Below, in pieces: positions 25,600 to 33,100 of a stretch of 41,966 nt of DNA; position 1 is the first letter of the stretch; each line of letters begins with the position of its first letter. The position numbers were made by a program, and so were the translations under genes. A model generated the notes under the pieces. That model saw only the letters and a list, made by a program, of their open reading frames with translations. It searched no databases and was not told the DNA's origin. The stretch covers positions 1 to 41,966 of the forward strand of contig VGRW01000025.1 of the NCBI GenBank assembly GCA_016875225.1. Reading direction: 5' to 3'. This DNA is from Deltaproteobacteria bacterium. GTDB lineage: Bacteria > Myxococcota_A > UBA9160 > SZUA-336.

Positions 25600-27495
25600 G
25601 TGCACCAGAAGGCCCGGGGCTACCTGATCGCGATCGCGCTTTCCGCCCTGGCCGCGGCGATTCGCGCCGTGGCGGACGAGCCGATCGGCGACGTCGGCCT
25701 CTTCTTCAATTTCTACGTCGCCACGGCCGCGGCCGCCGTGATCGGCGGCCTCGGACCGGGGCTGCTCGCGACGTTCGCGACCGGACTCGCGGCGTCGCTG
25801 CTGTTCCTGCCGCCGTTCGGGTCGCTCTGGATCGAGCGCGCCGATCACCGCGCGCTGATCACGGCCTTCTTCGCGATCGGCGTGGTCACGAGCCTGCTCG
25901 CCGGTCGGGCGCAGCGCGCCCGCATCCGGCTGGCCGCGAGCCTGGAGGCCGAACGCCAGGTATCCGCGCGGATGCAGGCGGTGGTCGAAGCGGAGGGCGA
26001 CGCGATCGCGATCGTCGACAGCGACGGCTCGATCGAGTTCGTGAACCCGGCGCTCGAGCAGACCTTCGGCTACCGGCGCGACGAGCTGCTCGGCCAGCAC
26101 TTGAAGCTGCTCATGCCCGAGCCGTACCGGAGCGAGGCGGACGACTACCTCGACGCCTACCGAGCGACGCGACAGCGCCGGCTGATCGGCGTTGGCCGCG
26201 AGGTGGCGGGCCGGCGCAAGGACGGCGCGACGTTTCCGATCCACCTGTCCGTGAGCGAGGTCGAGGTCGGCGGGCGGCGGCTCTTCGCCGGCAGCATGCG
26301 CGACCTCTCCGCGAGCAAGGCGCTCGAGGCGCAGCTGCTGCAGGCGCAGAAGATGGAGGCGGTCGGGACGCTCGCGGGCGGCGTCGCGCACGACTTCAAC
26401 AACCTGCTCACGTCGATCCTCGGCTCGGTCGAGCTCGCGCTCGCGCATCCCGAGAGCCGCTCGCTGCTCACGCGCTCGCTCGAGCGCATCAAGCTCGCGG
26501 GCAATCGCGGCGAGGCGCTCACGAAGCAGCTGCTCGCGTTCAGCCGCAAGCAGGTCACGCGGCCCGAGCTGCTCGACCTGAACGCCGCCCTGCGACAGGT
26601 GCGCGAGCTCTTCGAGCGGATGCTCGGCGAGGACGTCGACGTGAAGCTCGACCTGCACGAAGGCGCCGGGACGGTGCGAATCGATCCGGCTCAGCTCGAT
26701 CAGGTGGTGATCAATCTGGTGGTGAACGCTCGCGACGCGATGCCCTCGGGCGGCGTCCTGCGGCTCGCGACCGGGCGCGCGAACCTCGACGCCGCGCGCG
26801 CTTCGCGCCTGGGGCTCGCGCCCGGCGAGTACGCGACGCTCTCGATCCAGGACGCGGGGGAGGGAATTCCGGCAGAGGTCCGCGCTCGGATCTTCGAGCC
26901 CTTCTTCACCACGAAGGAGCCAGGACGCGGCACCGGGCTCGGGCTCTCGACGGTGCTCGGGATCGTGCAGCGCCACGGCGGCGCGATCGACGTGCACTCC
27001 GAGCCCGGCCTCGGCACGACCTTCGAGATCTTCCTGCCGCTCGTCGCCGAGCCCGCGCCGCTGGCGGCGAAGTCCGAGACGCGGATCGAGGCGCCGAGCT
27101 GCGAGTCCAGCTCGATCCTCGTCGTCGAGGACGACCCGATGATGTGCGACCTGCTGCGCGAGGTGCTCGAGCGAGCGGGCCATCGCGTGCTCGGGGCCGA
27201 GAGCCCCGCGGTGGCGCTGGAGCTGGCGTCGAGCCAGCCGGTCGACCTGCTGATCAGCGACGTGATCATGCCCGGAATGACCGGCTTCGACCTCGCGGCG
27301 AAGCTGCGCACGTCGGGCGGAAGGCCGCGCGTCATCTTCATGTCGGGCTACACCGACCAGATCCTCGCGGACCGCGGGGAGCTGGGCCCCGACGACGCCT
27401 TCATGCGCAAGCCGTTCCGGATGGACGAGCTCGTGTCGAAGGTTCGAGCGCTGCTCAGCCGGAGCGAGACGGGCGAGCGCCAAGCGCGGCGCTGA
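25600..27495 (+). CDS. Hybrid histidine kinase (DUF4118-type membrane region, PAS, HisKA, ATPase, receiver)
   Basis: The 631-residue kinase has, in order: a four-helix membrane region resembling the KdpD-type DUF4118 domain (residues 5-105), a PAS domain (125-245: IVDSDGSIEFVNPALEQTFGY), a HisKA helix with H264 in GGVAHDFNNLLTS, an HATPase_c domain (NLVVNARDAM, IQDAGEGIP, GTGLGLSTVLGI), and a C-terminal receiver with D554 in LLISDVIMPG. This FixL/CckA-like arrangement passes phosphate to its own receiver. No output domain is present, so a phosphotransferase or separate regulator must exist elsewhere. The GTG start has GAGGGG upstream. Its 3' end overlaps the convergent receiver-only gene by 41 bases. 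Confidence 0.9.
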   Translation: MHQKARGYLIAIALSALAAAIRAVADEPIGDVGLFFNFYVATAAAAVIGGLGPGLLATFATGLAASLLFLPPFGSLWIERADHRALITAFFAIGVVTSLLAGRAQRARIRLAASLEAERQVSARMQAVVEAEGDAIAIVDSDGSIEFVNPALEQTFGYRRDELLGQHLKLLMPEPYRSEADDYLDAYRATRQRRLIGVGREVAGRRKDGATFPIHLSVSEVEVGGRRLFAGSMRDLSASKALEAQLLQAQKMEAVGTLAGGVAHDFNNLLTSILGSVELALAHPESRSLLTRSLERIKLAGNRGEALTKQLLAFSRKQVTRPELLDLNAALRQVRELFERMLGEDVDVKLDLHEGAGTVRIDPAQLDQVVINLVVNARDAMPSGGVLRLATGRANLDAARASRLGLAPGEYATLSIQDAGEGIPAEVRARIFEPFFTTKEPGRGTGLGLSTVLGIVQRHGGAIDVHSEPGLGTTFEIFLPLVAEPAPLAAKSETRIEAPSCESSSILVVEDDPMMCDLLREVLERAGHRVLGAESPAVALELASSQPVDLLISDVIMPGMTGFDLAAKLRTSGGRPRVIFMSGYTDQILADRGELGPDDAFMRKPFRMDELVSKVRALLSRSETGERQARR

Positions 27496-27817
27496 ACGCG
27501 GCGACGAGAGACCCCGCCGCGAAGGGCTTCTCGATCAGGCGCACGTCGGACGGCGGCTCCGAGTCCCCCGGCCAATCGCCCGTGAGCACGACGGCCGGCG
27601 CCGGCTGCCGACGCTCGATCGCCTCGAGCAGTCGCAGCCCGCCCGACCGCCAGAGCTCCGTCTCGACGACCAACGCGTCGAAGGCCGCGCTCGCCAGAAC
27701 CCGGATCAGGTCATCGGCGCTGGACGCCTGACGCACCTGCGCGCCCTCGGCTTCGAGGATCTCGGCGACGACGTCGCGAACGTCCCGGTCGGTCTCCGCC
27801 ACGACCACGAGGATCAT
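27455..27817 (-). CDS. Single-domain receiver with Glu at the phosphorylation site
   Basis: This 120-residue protein spans a whole CheY-like receiver: beta-1 LVVVAETDRDV, the Thr switch VVLTGDW, and the Lys in LIEKPF. At the phospho-acceptor position the usual Asp is replaced by E52 (ALVVETELW; compare LVMVDVMLP in the regulator at 1617). Glu at this site cannot be phosphorylated normally and often mimics the active state. There is no output domain. It is encoded opposite the hybrid kinase with a 41-base convergent overlap, so expression of the two may interfere. ATG 27817 begins immediately before beta-1; a longer frame upstream has Arg-rich, non-protein-like sequence and was not used. Confidence 0.7.
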   Translation of the reverse strand: MILVVVAETDRDVRDVVAEILEAEGAQVRQASSADDLIRVLASAAFDALVVETELWRSGGLRLLEAIERRQPAPAVVLTGDWPGDSEPPSDVRLIEKPFAAGSLVAAFSAALGARPSRSG

Positions 27818-28017
27818 CGCGAGCTCTGATTTCGAGCCCGCCGCACGGACCGTCTGTCCGCTTCGAGCACAGGTGATGTGGCGCGCATAGCCATCTCTAC
27901 GCCTGCAAGGCAGCCTGAGAAGGGACTCGTGCAGGATCCGGGCCGACGAGCGCGAGGTCGGCCGGCGAAGCGGTCGCTCGGCAGCTAGGCTGGCCTGCGT
28001 CTGCCTGGGGAGCGGAA

Positions 28018-28893
28018 ATGAAGCTTGCCGAGATCGTCTATCGCTACGACGCTGCGGGCGCGCTCGGCCGGGCGCGTCCAACGAGTGCGACCGAAGCCCG
28101 CGAGCGCCTCGAGGCCGGAAGCCGCGCGATGGCCGATCTGATCGAGAGCCTGGCCGAGGGCGACGGCACGGCGCGCCGCATCATCCCCGTCGACCCGCGC
28201 GATCTCGGCATCGCGGCGGGCGCCGATGCTGCGCCGCCGCAACGGCCCTATGCCGCGGTGCTCGGCTGCTCCGATGCGCGCGTGCCGATCGAGCTGATCT
28301 TCAACGAGGGCCCGAACGACCTGTTCGTCGTGCGCGTCGCCGGCAACGGACTCGGCGGCGAGGTGCTCGGCAGCTTGACGTACGCGGTCGACCATCTGGG
28401 CGCCAGCTTGAAGCTGCTCGTCGTGCTCGGGCACAGCGGCTGCGGGGCGGTGTCGACGGCGGTCGACATCTTCCTCGATCCCTCCGCGCACCTCGAGCTG
28501 GCCGGCGAGCACGCGCTGCGCAGCCTGCTCGATCGGCTTCTGGTCGTCGTCCACGCGTCTTCGCGACGGCTGGCCGCCGAGCACGGCCCCGAGGTTTCAC
28601 GCCGCAGCGGCTATCGCAAGGCGCTGATCGAGTCGGCGATCGTTCTGAACGCGGCGCTCACCGCGCACTCGATCCAGAAGGAGATCGCAGGCCACGCCGA
28701 CCCGGCGTCGCTGCGTACGGCGTACGGCGTGTACCTGCTCGACGACCGCCAGCTCTGGGCACCGCGCGGCGGAAGCGCGCAGTGCGATGGCCTCGCCTAC
28801 CCGCCGGTCGATCCGGCGGGCTTCGCAGCTTTCGCGGCGAGCGTGCTCCGCTCGGAGCGGATCACCGCTCTGCTCGGCGCATCGACGCCGTGA
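28018..28893 (+). CDS. Beta-class carbonic anhydrase
   Basis: The enzyme hydrates CO2 to bicarbonate. The zinc ligands are clear: C84 in the CSDAR motif with the D86-R88 dyad, and H139-x-x-C142 in LGHSGCGA. The fold continues with VVRVAGN and SLTYAVDHL. At 291 residues it is longer than typical bacterial enzymes (about 220), owing to an N-terminal extension of about 75 residues with EARERLEAGSRAM, and a C-terminal tail. ATG at 28018 has GGGGAG seven bases upstream. It is divergent from the receiver gene across 200 bases, and a TAGGCT box sits about 28 bases before the start. It is probably cytosolic, since no signal peptide is seen. Confidence 0.92.
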   Translation: MKLAEIVYRYDAAGALGRARPTSATEARERLEAGSRAMADLIESLAEGDGTARRIIPVDPRDLGIAAGADAAPPQRPYAAVLGCSDARVPIELIFNEGPNDLFVVRVAGNGLGGEVLGSLTYAVDHLGASLKLLVVLGHSGCGAVSTAVDIFLDPSAHLELAGEHALRSLLDRLLVVVHASSRRLAAEHGPEVSRRSGYRKALIESAIVLNAALTAHSIQKEIAGHADPASLRTAYGVYLLDDRQLWAPRGGSAQCDGLAYPPVDPAGFAAFAASVLRSERITALLGASTP

Positions 28894-28906
28894 GGCCGAA
28901 GACGCC

Positions 28907-29689
28907 CTAGCCGCGCAGCGCGAACTCGCGGACCAGCGCGGCGAACGCTTCGGGCTGCTCGAGCTCCGCGAGATGCCCCGCAGCGGGAAGCACGGCGAGC
29001 TTCGCGCCGGGAATGCGCGTCTGCCAGGCCGGGCCGTGCGCCGCGGGAACGACCGCATCCTTCTCGCTCGTCACCACCAGCGTCGCGGCGCGAATCCGCG
29101 GCAGGCGAGAGGCCACGCCCGTGTCCGGGATCGGCCAGAGGAACTTCGCGCTCGCGCGAAGTGCGAGCATCTCGGCGATCAGCCCCTCGACGGGGCTCGG
29201 GTGCCCGGCCAGCAGCATCGTCTCGCGCAGCTTCGGATCCGCGAAGAGCACGCGCGTCATTTCGAGCGGGTGCTGTGCGAATGGATCGGCGCCCTGCGCG
29301 TCCTCCAGCCAGATTCCGAGCGGGTTTACGAGCACGAGCCTGCGCACGCGCGCGGGCAGGATCGCGGCGAGCTCCGCCGCCATCCACGCGCCGATGCTGA
29401 TCCCGACCACGCTTGCGCTCTCGATCCCGAGCGTCTCGAGCAGGTCGCCGTGGTGCAGCGTGAGGTCGAGAGGGCCGCGGTCGATCGCCTCGAGGTCGTC
29501 CTTCGACGGGCCCCAGCCCGGCGCGAACGGCGCGATCACGTCGAAGGATTCGGCGAGCCGCTCGAGCGCGGGCTCGAATCCCGCGAGCCCCGCCACGTGG
29601 TGCAGATAGAGCAGCGGCTGGCCCTTCCCCGCGCGGTAGTAGTGGACCGTGCGGCCCGACGCTGGAATGCGTAGCGTTCGGAGATCCAT
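28907..29689 (-). CDS. Alpha/beta hydrolase
   Basis: A 260-residue alpha/beta hydrolase. An oxyanion-hole region (LLYLHHVAG) follows the first strands; the nucleophile elbow is GISIGA with the catalytic Ser; acid and base candidates lie in TSEKDAVVP (Asp) and AAGHLAELE (His). The central cap segment is about 60 residues. The gene starts 2 bases after the luciferase-like monooxygenase stop on the same strand, so both enzymes are made together. Related pairs occur where the flavoenzyme oxidises a ring or ester-forming substrate and the hydrolase opens the product; here this is inference and the substrate is not known. The stop is 13 bases from the convergent carbonic anhydrase stop. Confidence 0.87.
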   Translation of the reverse strand: MDLRTLRIPASGRTVHYYRAGKGQPLLYLHHVAGLAGFEPALERLAESFDVIAPFAPGWGPSKDDLEAIDRGPLDLTLHHGDLLETLGIESASVVGISIGAWMAAELAAILPARVRRLVLVNPLGIWLEDAQGADPFAQHPLEMTRVLFADPKLRETMLLAGHPSPVEGLIAEMLALRASAKFLWPIPDTGVASRLPRIRAATLVVTSEKDAVVPAAHGPAWQTRIPGAKLAVLPAAGHLAELEQPEAFAALVREFALRG

Positions 29690-29691
29690 GA

Positions 29692-30948
29692 TCAGCGCCC
29701 TCCCGCGGCCGCGCCGCTCGCGATCGGTCTCGGCACCGCGCGCGCCTTCTCGGCGATCGGCTTGGGCGACCACTGGTCCTCGTACTCCTTCCAGATCGGG
29801 CGCAGCTCCGGCATCACGCGCCGCGCGAAGAGCTCCGTGTTCTGCATGCACTTCTCGGTCGGCATGTCGCCGATGTGCTGCAAGCAGACGACGTGTCCGA
29901 TCTTCAGCTTGCGCGCGACGTTCTGCATCTGCTCGATGCAGCTCGCGGGGCTGCCCGCGACGATGAAGCCCTGCTCGACCAGCTCCTTCCAGGACAGCTT
30001 GTTGGCGAGCACGGGCGAAGCCGCAGCACCCGCGACCTGCGTCGCGAGCCCCGCGCGGATCGTCGCCTCGGTGCGGTAGCCGGGGGCGTCGGCGAAGCCG
30101 GGCCAGATGTGCAGGCAGCGGTCGAAGAAGTAGCGCACGTGCGGCTCGTACAGCCGCTGCGCCTCGTCGTCGGTCTCGGCCACGCAGATCTGCTGTGCGA
30201 ATGCGGCCTGGTAGGGGTTGAAGGTCTTGCCCAGCTGCTCCATGCGCTGCCAGAAGCCGCGCATCAGCTGCTCGCCGCGCAGGTAGCCGCTGAAGGAGAG
30301 GTAGCTGTAGTTGTAGTTCTGCTCCGCGCAGAAATCCCAGGTCTCGATCGAGCCGCCGCCCGGCACCCAGACCGGCGGAGGGTTCTGCACCGGCCGCGGC
30401 CAGATGTTCACGTAACGCAGTTTGGTGTGCTTGCCGTTCCAGGCGAACACGTCCGGGTCGCTCCAGGCGCGCCGGATCAGGTCGTGCGCCTCGCGGTACT
30501 TCTCGCGCAGTGTGGCCGGGTTGGCGCCGAACGCGTAGTTGTCGTCCATCGAGGTGCCGACCGGGAAGCCGGCGATCAGCCGCCCGCCCGAGATCACGTC
30601 GACCATCGCCATCTCCTCTGCCACGCGCGTCGGCGGATCGTAGAGCGCGATCGACTGGCCGAGCAGCAGGATCGAAGGCTTCGCGGTGCGCCGCGCCAGC
30701 GTCGCGGCCATCAGCTGCGGCGAGGGCATCAGCCCGTAGGCGTTCTGGTGGTGCTCGTTGATGCCGAGCCCGTCGAAGCCGAGGTCGCCCGCGAACTCGA
30801 GCAGATCCAGGTAGTCGTTGTAGACCTTGTGGCCGACGACCGGATCGTAGAGCCGCGAGTCGACGTCGACCCAGACGCTGCGGTGTTTCTCGCGGAAGTC
30901 GGCCGGCAGGTGCGGCCAGGGCATCAGGTTGAACCAGTGGAACTTCAT
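29692..30948 (-). CDS. Luciferase-like (LLM) flavin-dependent monooxygenase
   Basis: This 418-residue TIM-barrel protein belongs to the bacterial luciferase-like superfamily, whose members use reduced flavin and oxygen to oxidise small organic substrates. Typical segments are GFDGLGINEHHQNAYGLMP near residue 60, VAEEMAMVDVISGGRLIAGFPVGT near 115-138, PPPVWVPGGGS near 200 and VAGSPASCIEQMQ near 350. The length agrees with the two-component monooxygenase group acting with a separate flavin reductase; none is encoded in the window. GGAGGG lies just before the ATG. The alpha/beta hydrolase gene follows after 2 bases. Confidence 0.87.
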   Translation of the reverse strand: MKFHWFNLMPWPHLPADFREKHRSVWVDVDSRLYDPVVGHKVYNDYLDLLEFAGDLGFDGLGINEHHQNAYGLMPSPQLMAATLARRTAKPSILLLGQSIALYDPPTRVAEEMAMVDVISGGRLIAGFPVGTSMDDNYAFGANPATLREKYREAHDLIRRAWSDPDVFAWNGKHTKLRYVNIWPRPVQNPPPVWVPGGGSIETWDFCAEQNYNYSYLSFSGYLRGEQLMRGFWQRMEQLGKTFNPYQAAFAQQICVAETDDEAQRLYEPHVRYFFDRCLHIWPGFADAPGYRTEATIRAGLATQVAGAAASPVLANKLSWKELVEQGFIVAGSPASCIEQMQNVARKLKIGHVVCLQHIGDMPTEKCMQNTELFARRVMPELRPIWKEYEDQWSPKPIAEKARAVPRPIASGAAAGGR

Positions 30949-31017
30949 CGCGCTCCCTCCACACAGTTGCGAACCGAGTCGACCTCATTTCCTTCTATCA
31001 CGGCCGCGCGCGGGAAA

Positions 31018-32052
31018 TCAGGCCGAGCTCTGCTCCCGCCGCGCGGGCTGCTTCGGGAACAGCACCGACATGAGCATGGCGCTTCCGATCAGCAGCGCGA
31101 TCACGCCCAGCGAGATCTCGATCGGGAGCTTCCCGCCGAAGGCGCCGTTCAGCCAGACCATCTTCACGCCCACGAAGACCAGCACCAGCGCCAGCCCGTA
31201 GTTCAACAGGTGGAAGCGATCCACGGCGCCGGCCAGCATGAAGTAGAGCGAGCGCATGCCCAGGATCGCGAAGATGTTCGACGCGAACACGATCAGCGGC
31301 TCGCGGGTCAGCGCGTAGATCGCGGGCACGGAGTCGACCGCGAAGACGATGTCGGTCGCCTCGATCCAGACCAGCGCGATCAAGAGCGGGGTCGCCAGCC
31401 AACGGCCGTTCTCGCGCACGAGGAAGCGCTGCTCGCGCAGGCCGTCGCTGAGCGGCACGAAGCGGCGCATCAGCCGCACGATCGGATTGCGCTCCGGCGC
31501 GGGCTTTGCGTCGCCCACCCAGAGCATCTTCATGCCGGTCAGGATCAGCAGCGTGCCGAAGAAGATCACCGCGGCCTCGTAGCGAAGCAGCACCGACCCC
31601 ATCGCGATGAAGATGGAGCGGAACACCAGCGCGCCGAGAATCCCGTAGAAGAGCACGCGGTGCTGGTAGCGCGGCGGGATGGCCAGATAGGAGAAGACCA
31701 CCACGAAGACGAAGATGTTGTCGACCGCGAGCGCCTTCTCGACCAGGAAGCCGGTCAGGTACTCCAATCCCACGCGGTCCGCGGCCGCGGCGGGATCGAA
31801 GCCGGGGATGGCGAGCAGGCGCGGGTCGCGCGGGAACGCCCAGTGCGCGTACTGCCAGAGCGCGACGTTCACCGCCACGCCGAGCGAGATCCAGACCACG
31901 GTCCAGACCGCCGCCTCGCGGATCGAGACGGCGTGCGCGTCTCTGTGGAAGACGCCCAGGTCCAGCGCCAGAAGCGCCAGCACGAGCGCGATGACGGCGC
32001 CGTACAGCCAGGCGTACTCGGCGAACGGGAACAGCAAGTGCTCGGTCGACAC
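31018..32052 (-). CDS. TerC/Alx-family membrane protein
   Basis: The 344-residue integral membrane protein has about nine hydrophobic segments and acidic residues buried in them, as TerC/Alx transporters have: DLGVFHRDA (residue 30 region), AVDNIFVFVVVFSYL, DIVFAVDSVPAIYAL and NIFAILGMRSLYF. The TerC family is implicated in manganese export and metallation of secreted proteins, and E. coli Alx responds to alkaline pH. GTG at 32052 has GGGGAGAAGG upstream, but that site lies in the 3' arm of a strong hairpin (32052-32086), so translation is probably controlled. The gene is 123 bases downstream of nhaR on the same strand. Confidence 0.9.
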   Translation of the reverse strand: MSTEHLLFPFAEYAWLYGAVIALVLALLALDLGVFHRDAHAVSIREAAVWTVVWISLGVAVNVALWQYAHWAFPRDPRLLAIPGFDPAAAADRVGLEYLTGFLVEKALAVDNIFVFVVVFSYLAIPPRYQHRVLFYGILGALVFRSIFIAMGSVLLRYEAAVIFFGTLLILTGMKMLWVGDAKPAPERNPIVRLMRRFVPLSDGLREQRFLVRENGRWLATPLLIALVWIEATDIVFAVDSVPAIYALTREPLIVFASNIFAILGMRSLYFMLAGAVDRFHLLNYGLALVLVFVGVKMVWLNGAFGGKLPIEISLGVIALLIGSAMLMSVLFPKQPARREQSSA

Positions 32053-32086
32053 GATCCTTCTCCCCGGTTGTCTGCCGGGAGGATCG
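32052..32086 (-). promoter_or_regulatory. Hairpin masking the terC ribosome site
   Basis: Minus strand: CGATCCT (32086-32080) pairs with AGGATCG (32058-32052), and CCCGG (32079-32075) pairs with CCGGG (32067-32063), leaving the 7-base loop CAGACAA and a GAGA bulge on the 3' side. The 3' arm contains the Shine-Dalgarno GGGGAGAAGG and ends on the first base of the GTG start. The 5' arm contains CCTCC, a mimic of the 16S anti-Shine-Dalgarno. This is the form of a translational OFF switch. Confidence 0.6.
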
Positions 32087-32107
32087 GAGCGCGTCGCGAA
32101 CTTGGAA

Positions 32108-32116
32108 AATAGATAA
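32108..32116. promoter_or_regulatory. AATAGATAA element upstream of terC
   Basis: AATAGATAA (plus strand) is preceded by TTGG two bases earlier and followed by CGCGA. The same 9-mer, also after TTGG, occurs at 34053-34061 upstream of htpX-nhaR. It lies 56 bases before the terC start. On the transcribed side it reads TTATCTATT and could be either a -10 region or a NhaR site. Confidence 0.4.
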
Positions 32117-32175
32117 TGTCGCGAGATCGCATCGAGAATCGCGAACGATCGCGGCGACCGGCGCGGGCCGAACGG

Positions 32176-33081
32176 CTAGCCGCGCTTGAAGATCCGCTCG
32201 CGCGCGGCCTCGGTGATCGCCGCGACGGCCGGGTGCTTGATGCGCCGCTCCACCGAGATCGCGTAGTAGCGCTCGATCACCCCGTCCGCGTCGCCGATCG
32301 CGCGCACGCCGTACTGATCGCGAAGCTCCTGCGCCAGAAGCGACGGGGCCGCGAAGATCCCGTGGCCGTGCTGCGCGAAGACCTTCGCCAGCGCGCTGTC
32401 CTCGAACTCTGCGACCAGGCGTGGCTGGATCCCGCGCCGCTGGAACCACTGGTCGAGCGAGCGACGCAGCTGTGTGTTGGGCGTCGGCAGCAGCAGCGGC
32501 GCGCCGCCGAGCGAGTCCGGGAAGCGGCGCCGCAGCCGCTCCGCGAGCGCGCGCGTGGCGAAGAAGCCCACCTGCGCCTCGCCGAGCAGGTGATTGTACG
32601 CCTTCACGCTCACGTGGGGCGACAGTGGCGCGTCGGTGATCACCAGGTCGAACCCGTGCAGGGCCAGGTCCGCGAGCAGGCGGTCCGACTTGCCCTCGAG
32701 GCAGGTGAGCTGGACCGGCGGCGCCTGCGCGAGCGCGATCTCGAGCAGCCGCGCCGTGATCAGCTTCGGCACCACGTCGGCGACGCCGATCACGAGCCGC
32801 GGGCTGCGGTCGGAAGGCCGCCCGCGCAACGTCTCGGTCAGCTCGCGTCCGAGCGTGAAGATCTCCTCCGCGTAGCGGAACACGACCCGGCCCATCTCGG
32901 TGAGCACGAGATTGCGCCCTGCGCGCGCGAAGAGCTTCTCGTCGAAGGCCTCTTCGAGCTTGCGGATCTGTCCCGAAAGCGTGGGCTGCGCCAGGCGCAG
33001 TTGCCGCGCCGCGCGCGACACGCTGCCCTCCTTCGCGACGGTGTAGAAGTAGAGCAGGTGATGGTAGTTGAGCCAGTCCAC
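32176..33081 (-). CDS. nhaR: LysR-family transcriptional activator NhaR
   Basis: The 301-residue protein begins MDWLNYHHLLYFYTVAKEGS, the characteristic NhaR N-terminus, followed by the LysR helix-turn-helix (SVSRAARQLRLAQPTLSGQIRKLEE) and a two-lobed periplasmic-binding-like effector domain. NhaR activates sodium/proton antiporter and stress genes in response to sodium and alkaline pH. No nhaA is adjacent; its neighbours are htpX (19 bases upstream, same strand) and a TerC/Alx gene downstream. The two elements at 32108 and 34053 flank this operon and are candidate binding sites. The GTG start at 33081 places the helix-turn-helix at the normal distance from the N-terminus. Confidence 0.9.
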   Translation of the reverse strand: MDWLNYHHLLYFYTVAKEGSVSRAARQLRLAQPTLSGQIRKLEEAFDEKLFARAGRNLVLTEMGRVVFRYAEEIFTLGRELTETLRGRPSDRSPRLVIGVADVVPKLITARLLEIALAQAPPVQLTCLEGKSDRLLADLALHGFDLVITDAPLSPHVSVKAYNHLLGEAQVGFFATRALAERLRRRFPDSLGGAPLLLPTPNTQLRRSLDQWFQRRGIQPRLVAEFEDSALAKVFAQHGHGIFAAPSLLAQELRDQYGVRAIGDADGVIERYYAISVERRIKHPAVAAITEAARERIFKRG

Positions 33082-33100
33082 GCGGCGGGAGTATCTCCCG

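Noticed and set aside
27846-27860. CGGAC-N5-GTCCG dyad between the receiver gene and carbonic anhydrase as an operator
   Set aside because: Arms of five GC-rich bases are expected often by chance in this DNA and it is not placed at a recognisable promoter.
32053-32175. A yybP-ykoY manganese riboswitch before the TerC gene
   Set aside because: The leader lacks the conserved yybP-ykoY internal-loop sequences and is too short for the paired domains; only the ribosome-site hairpin is visible.
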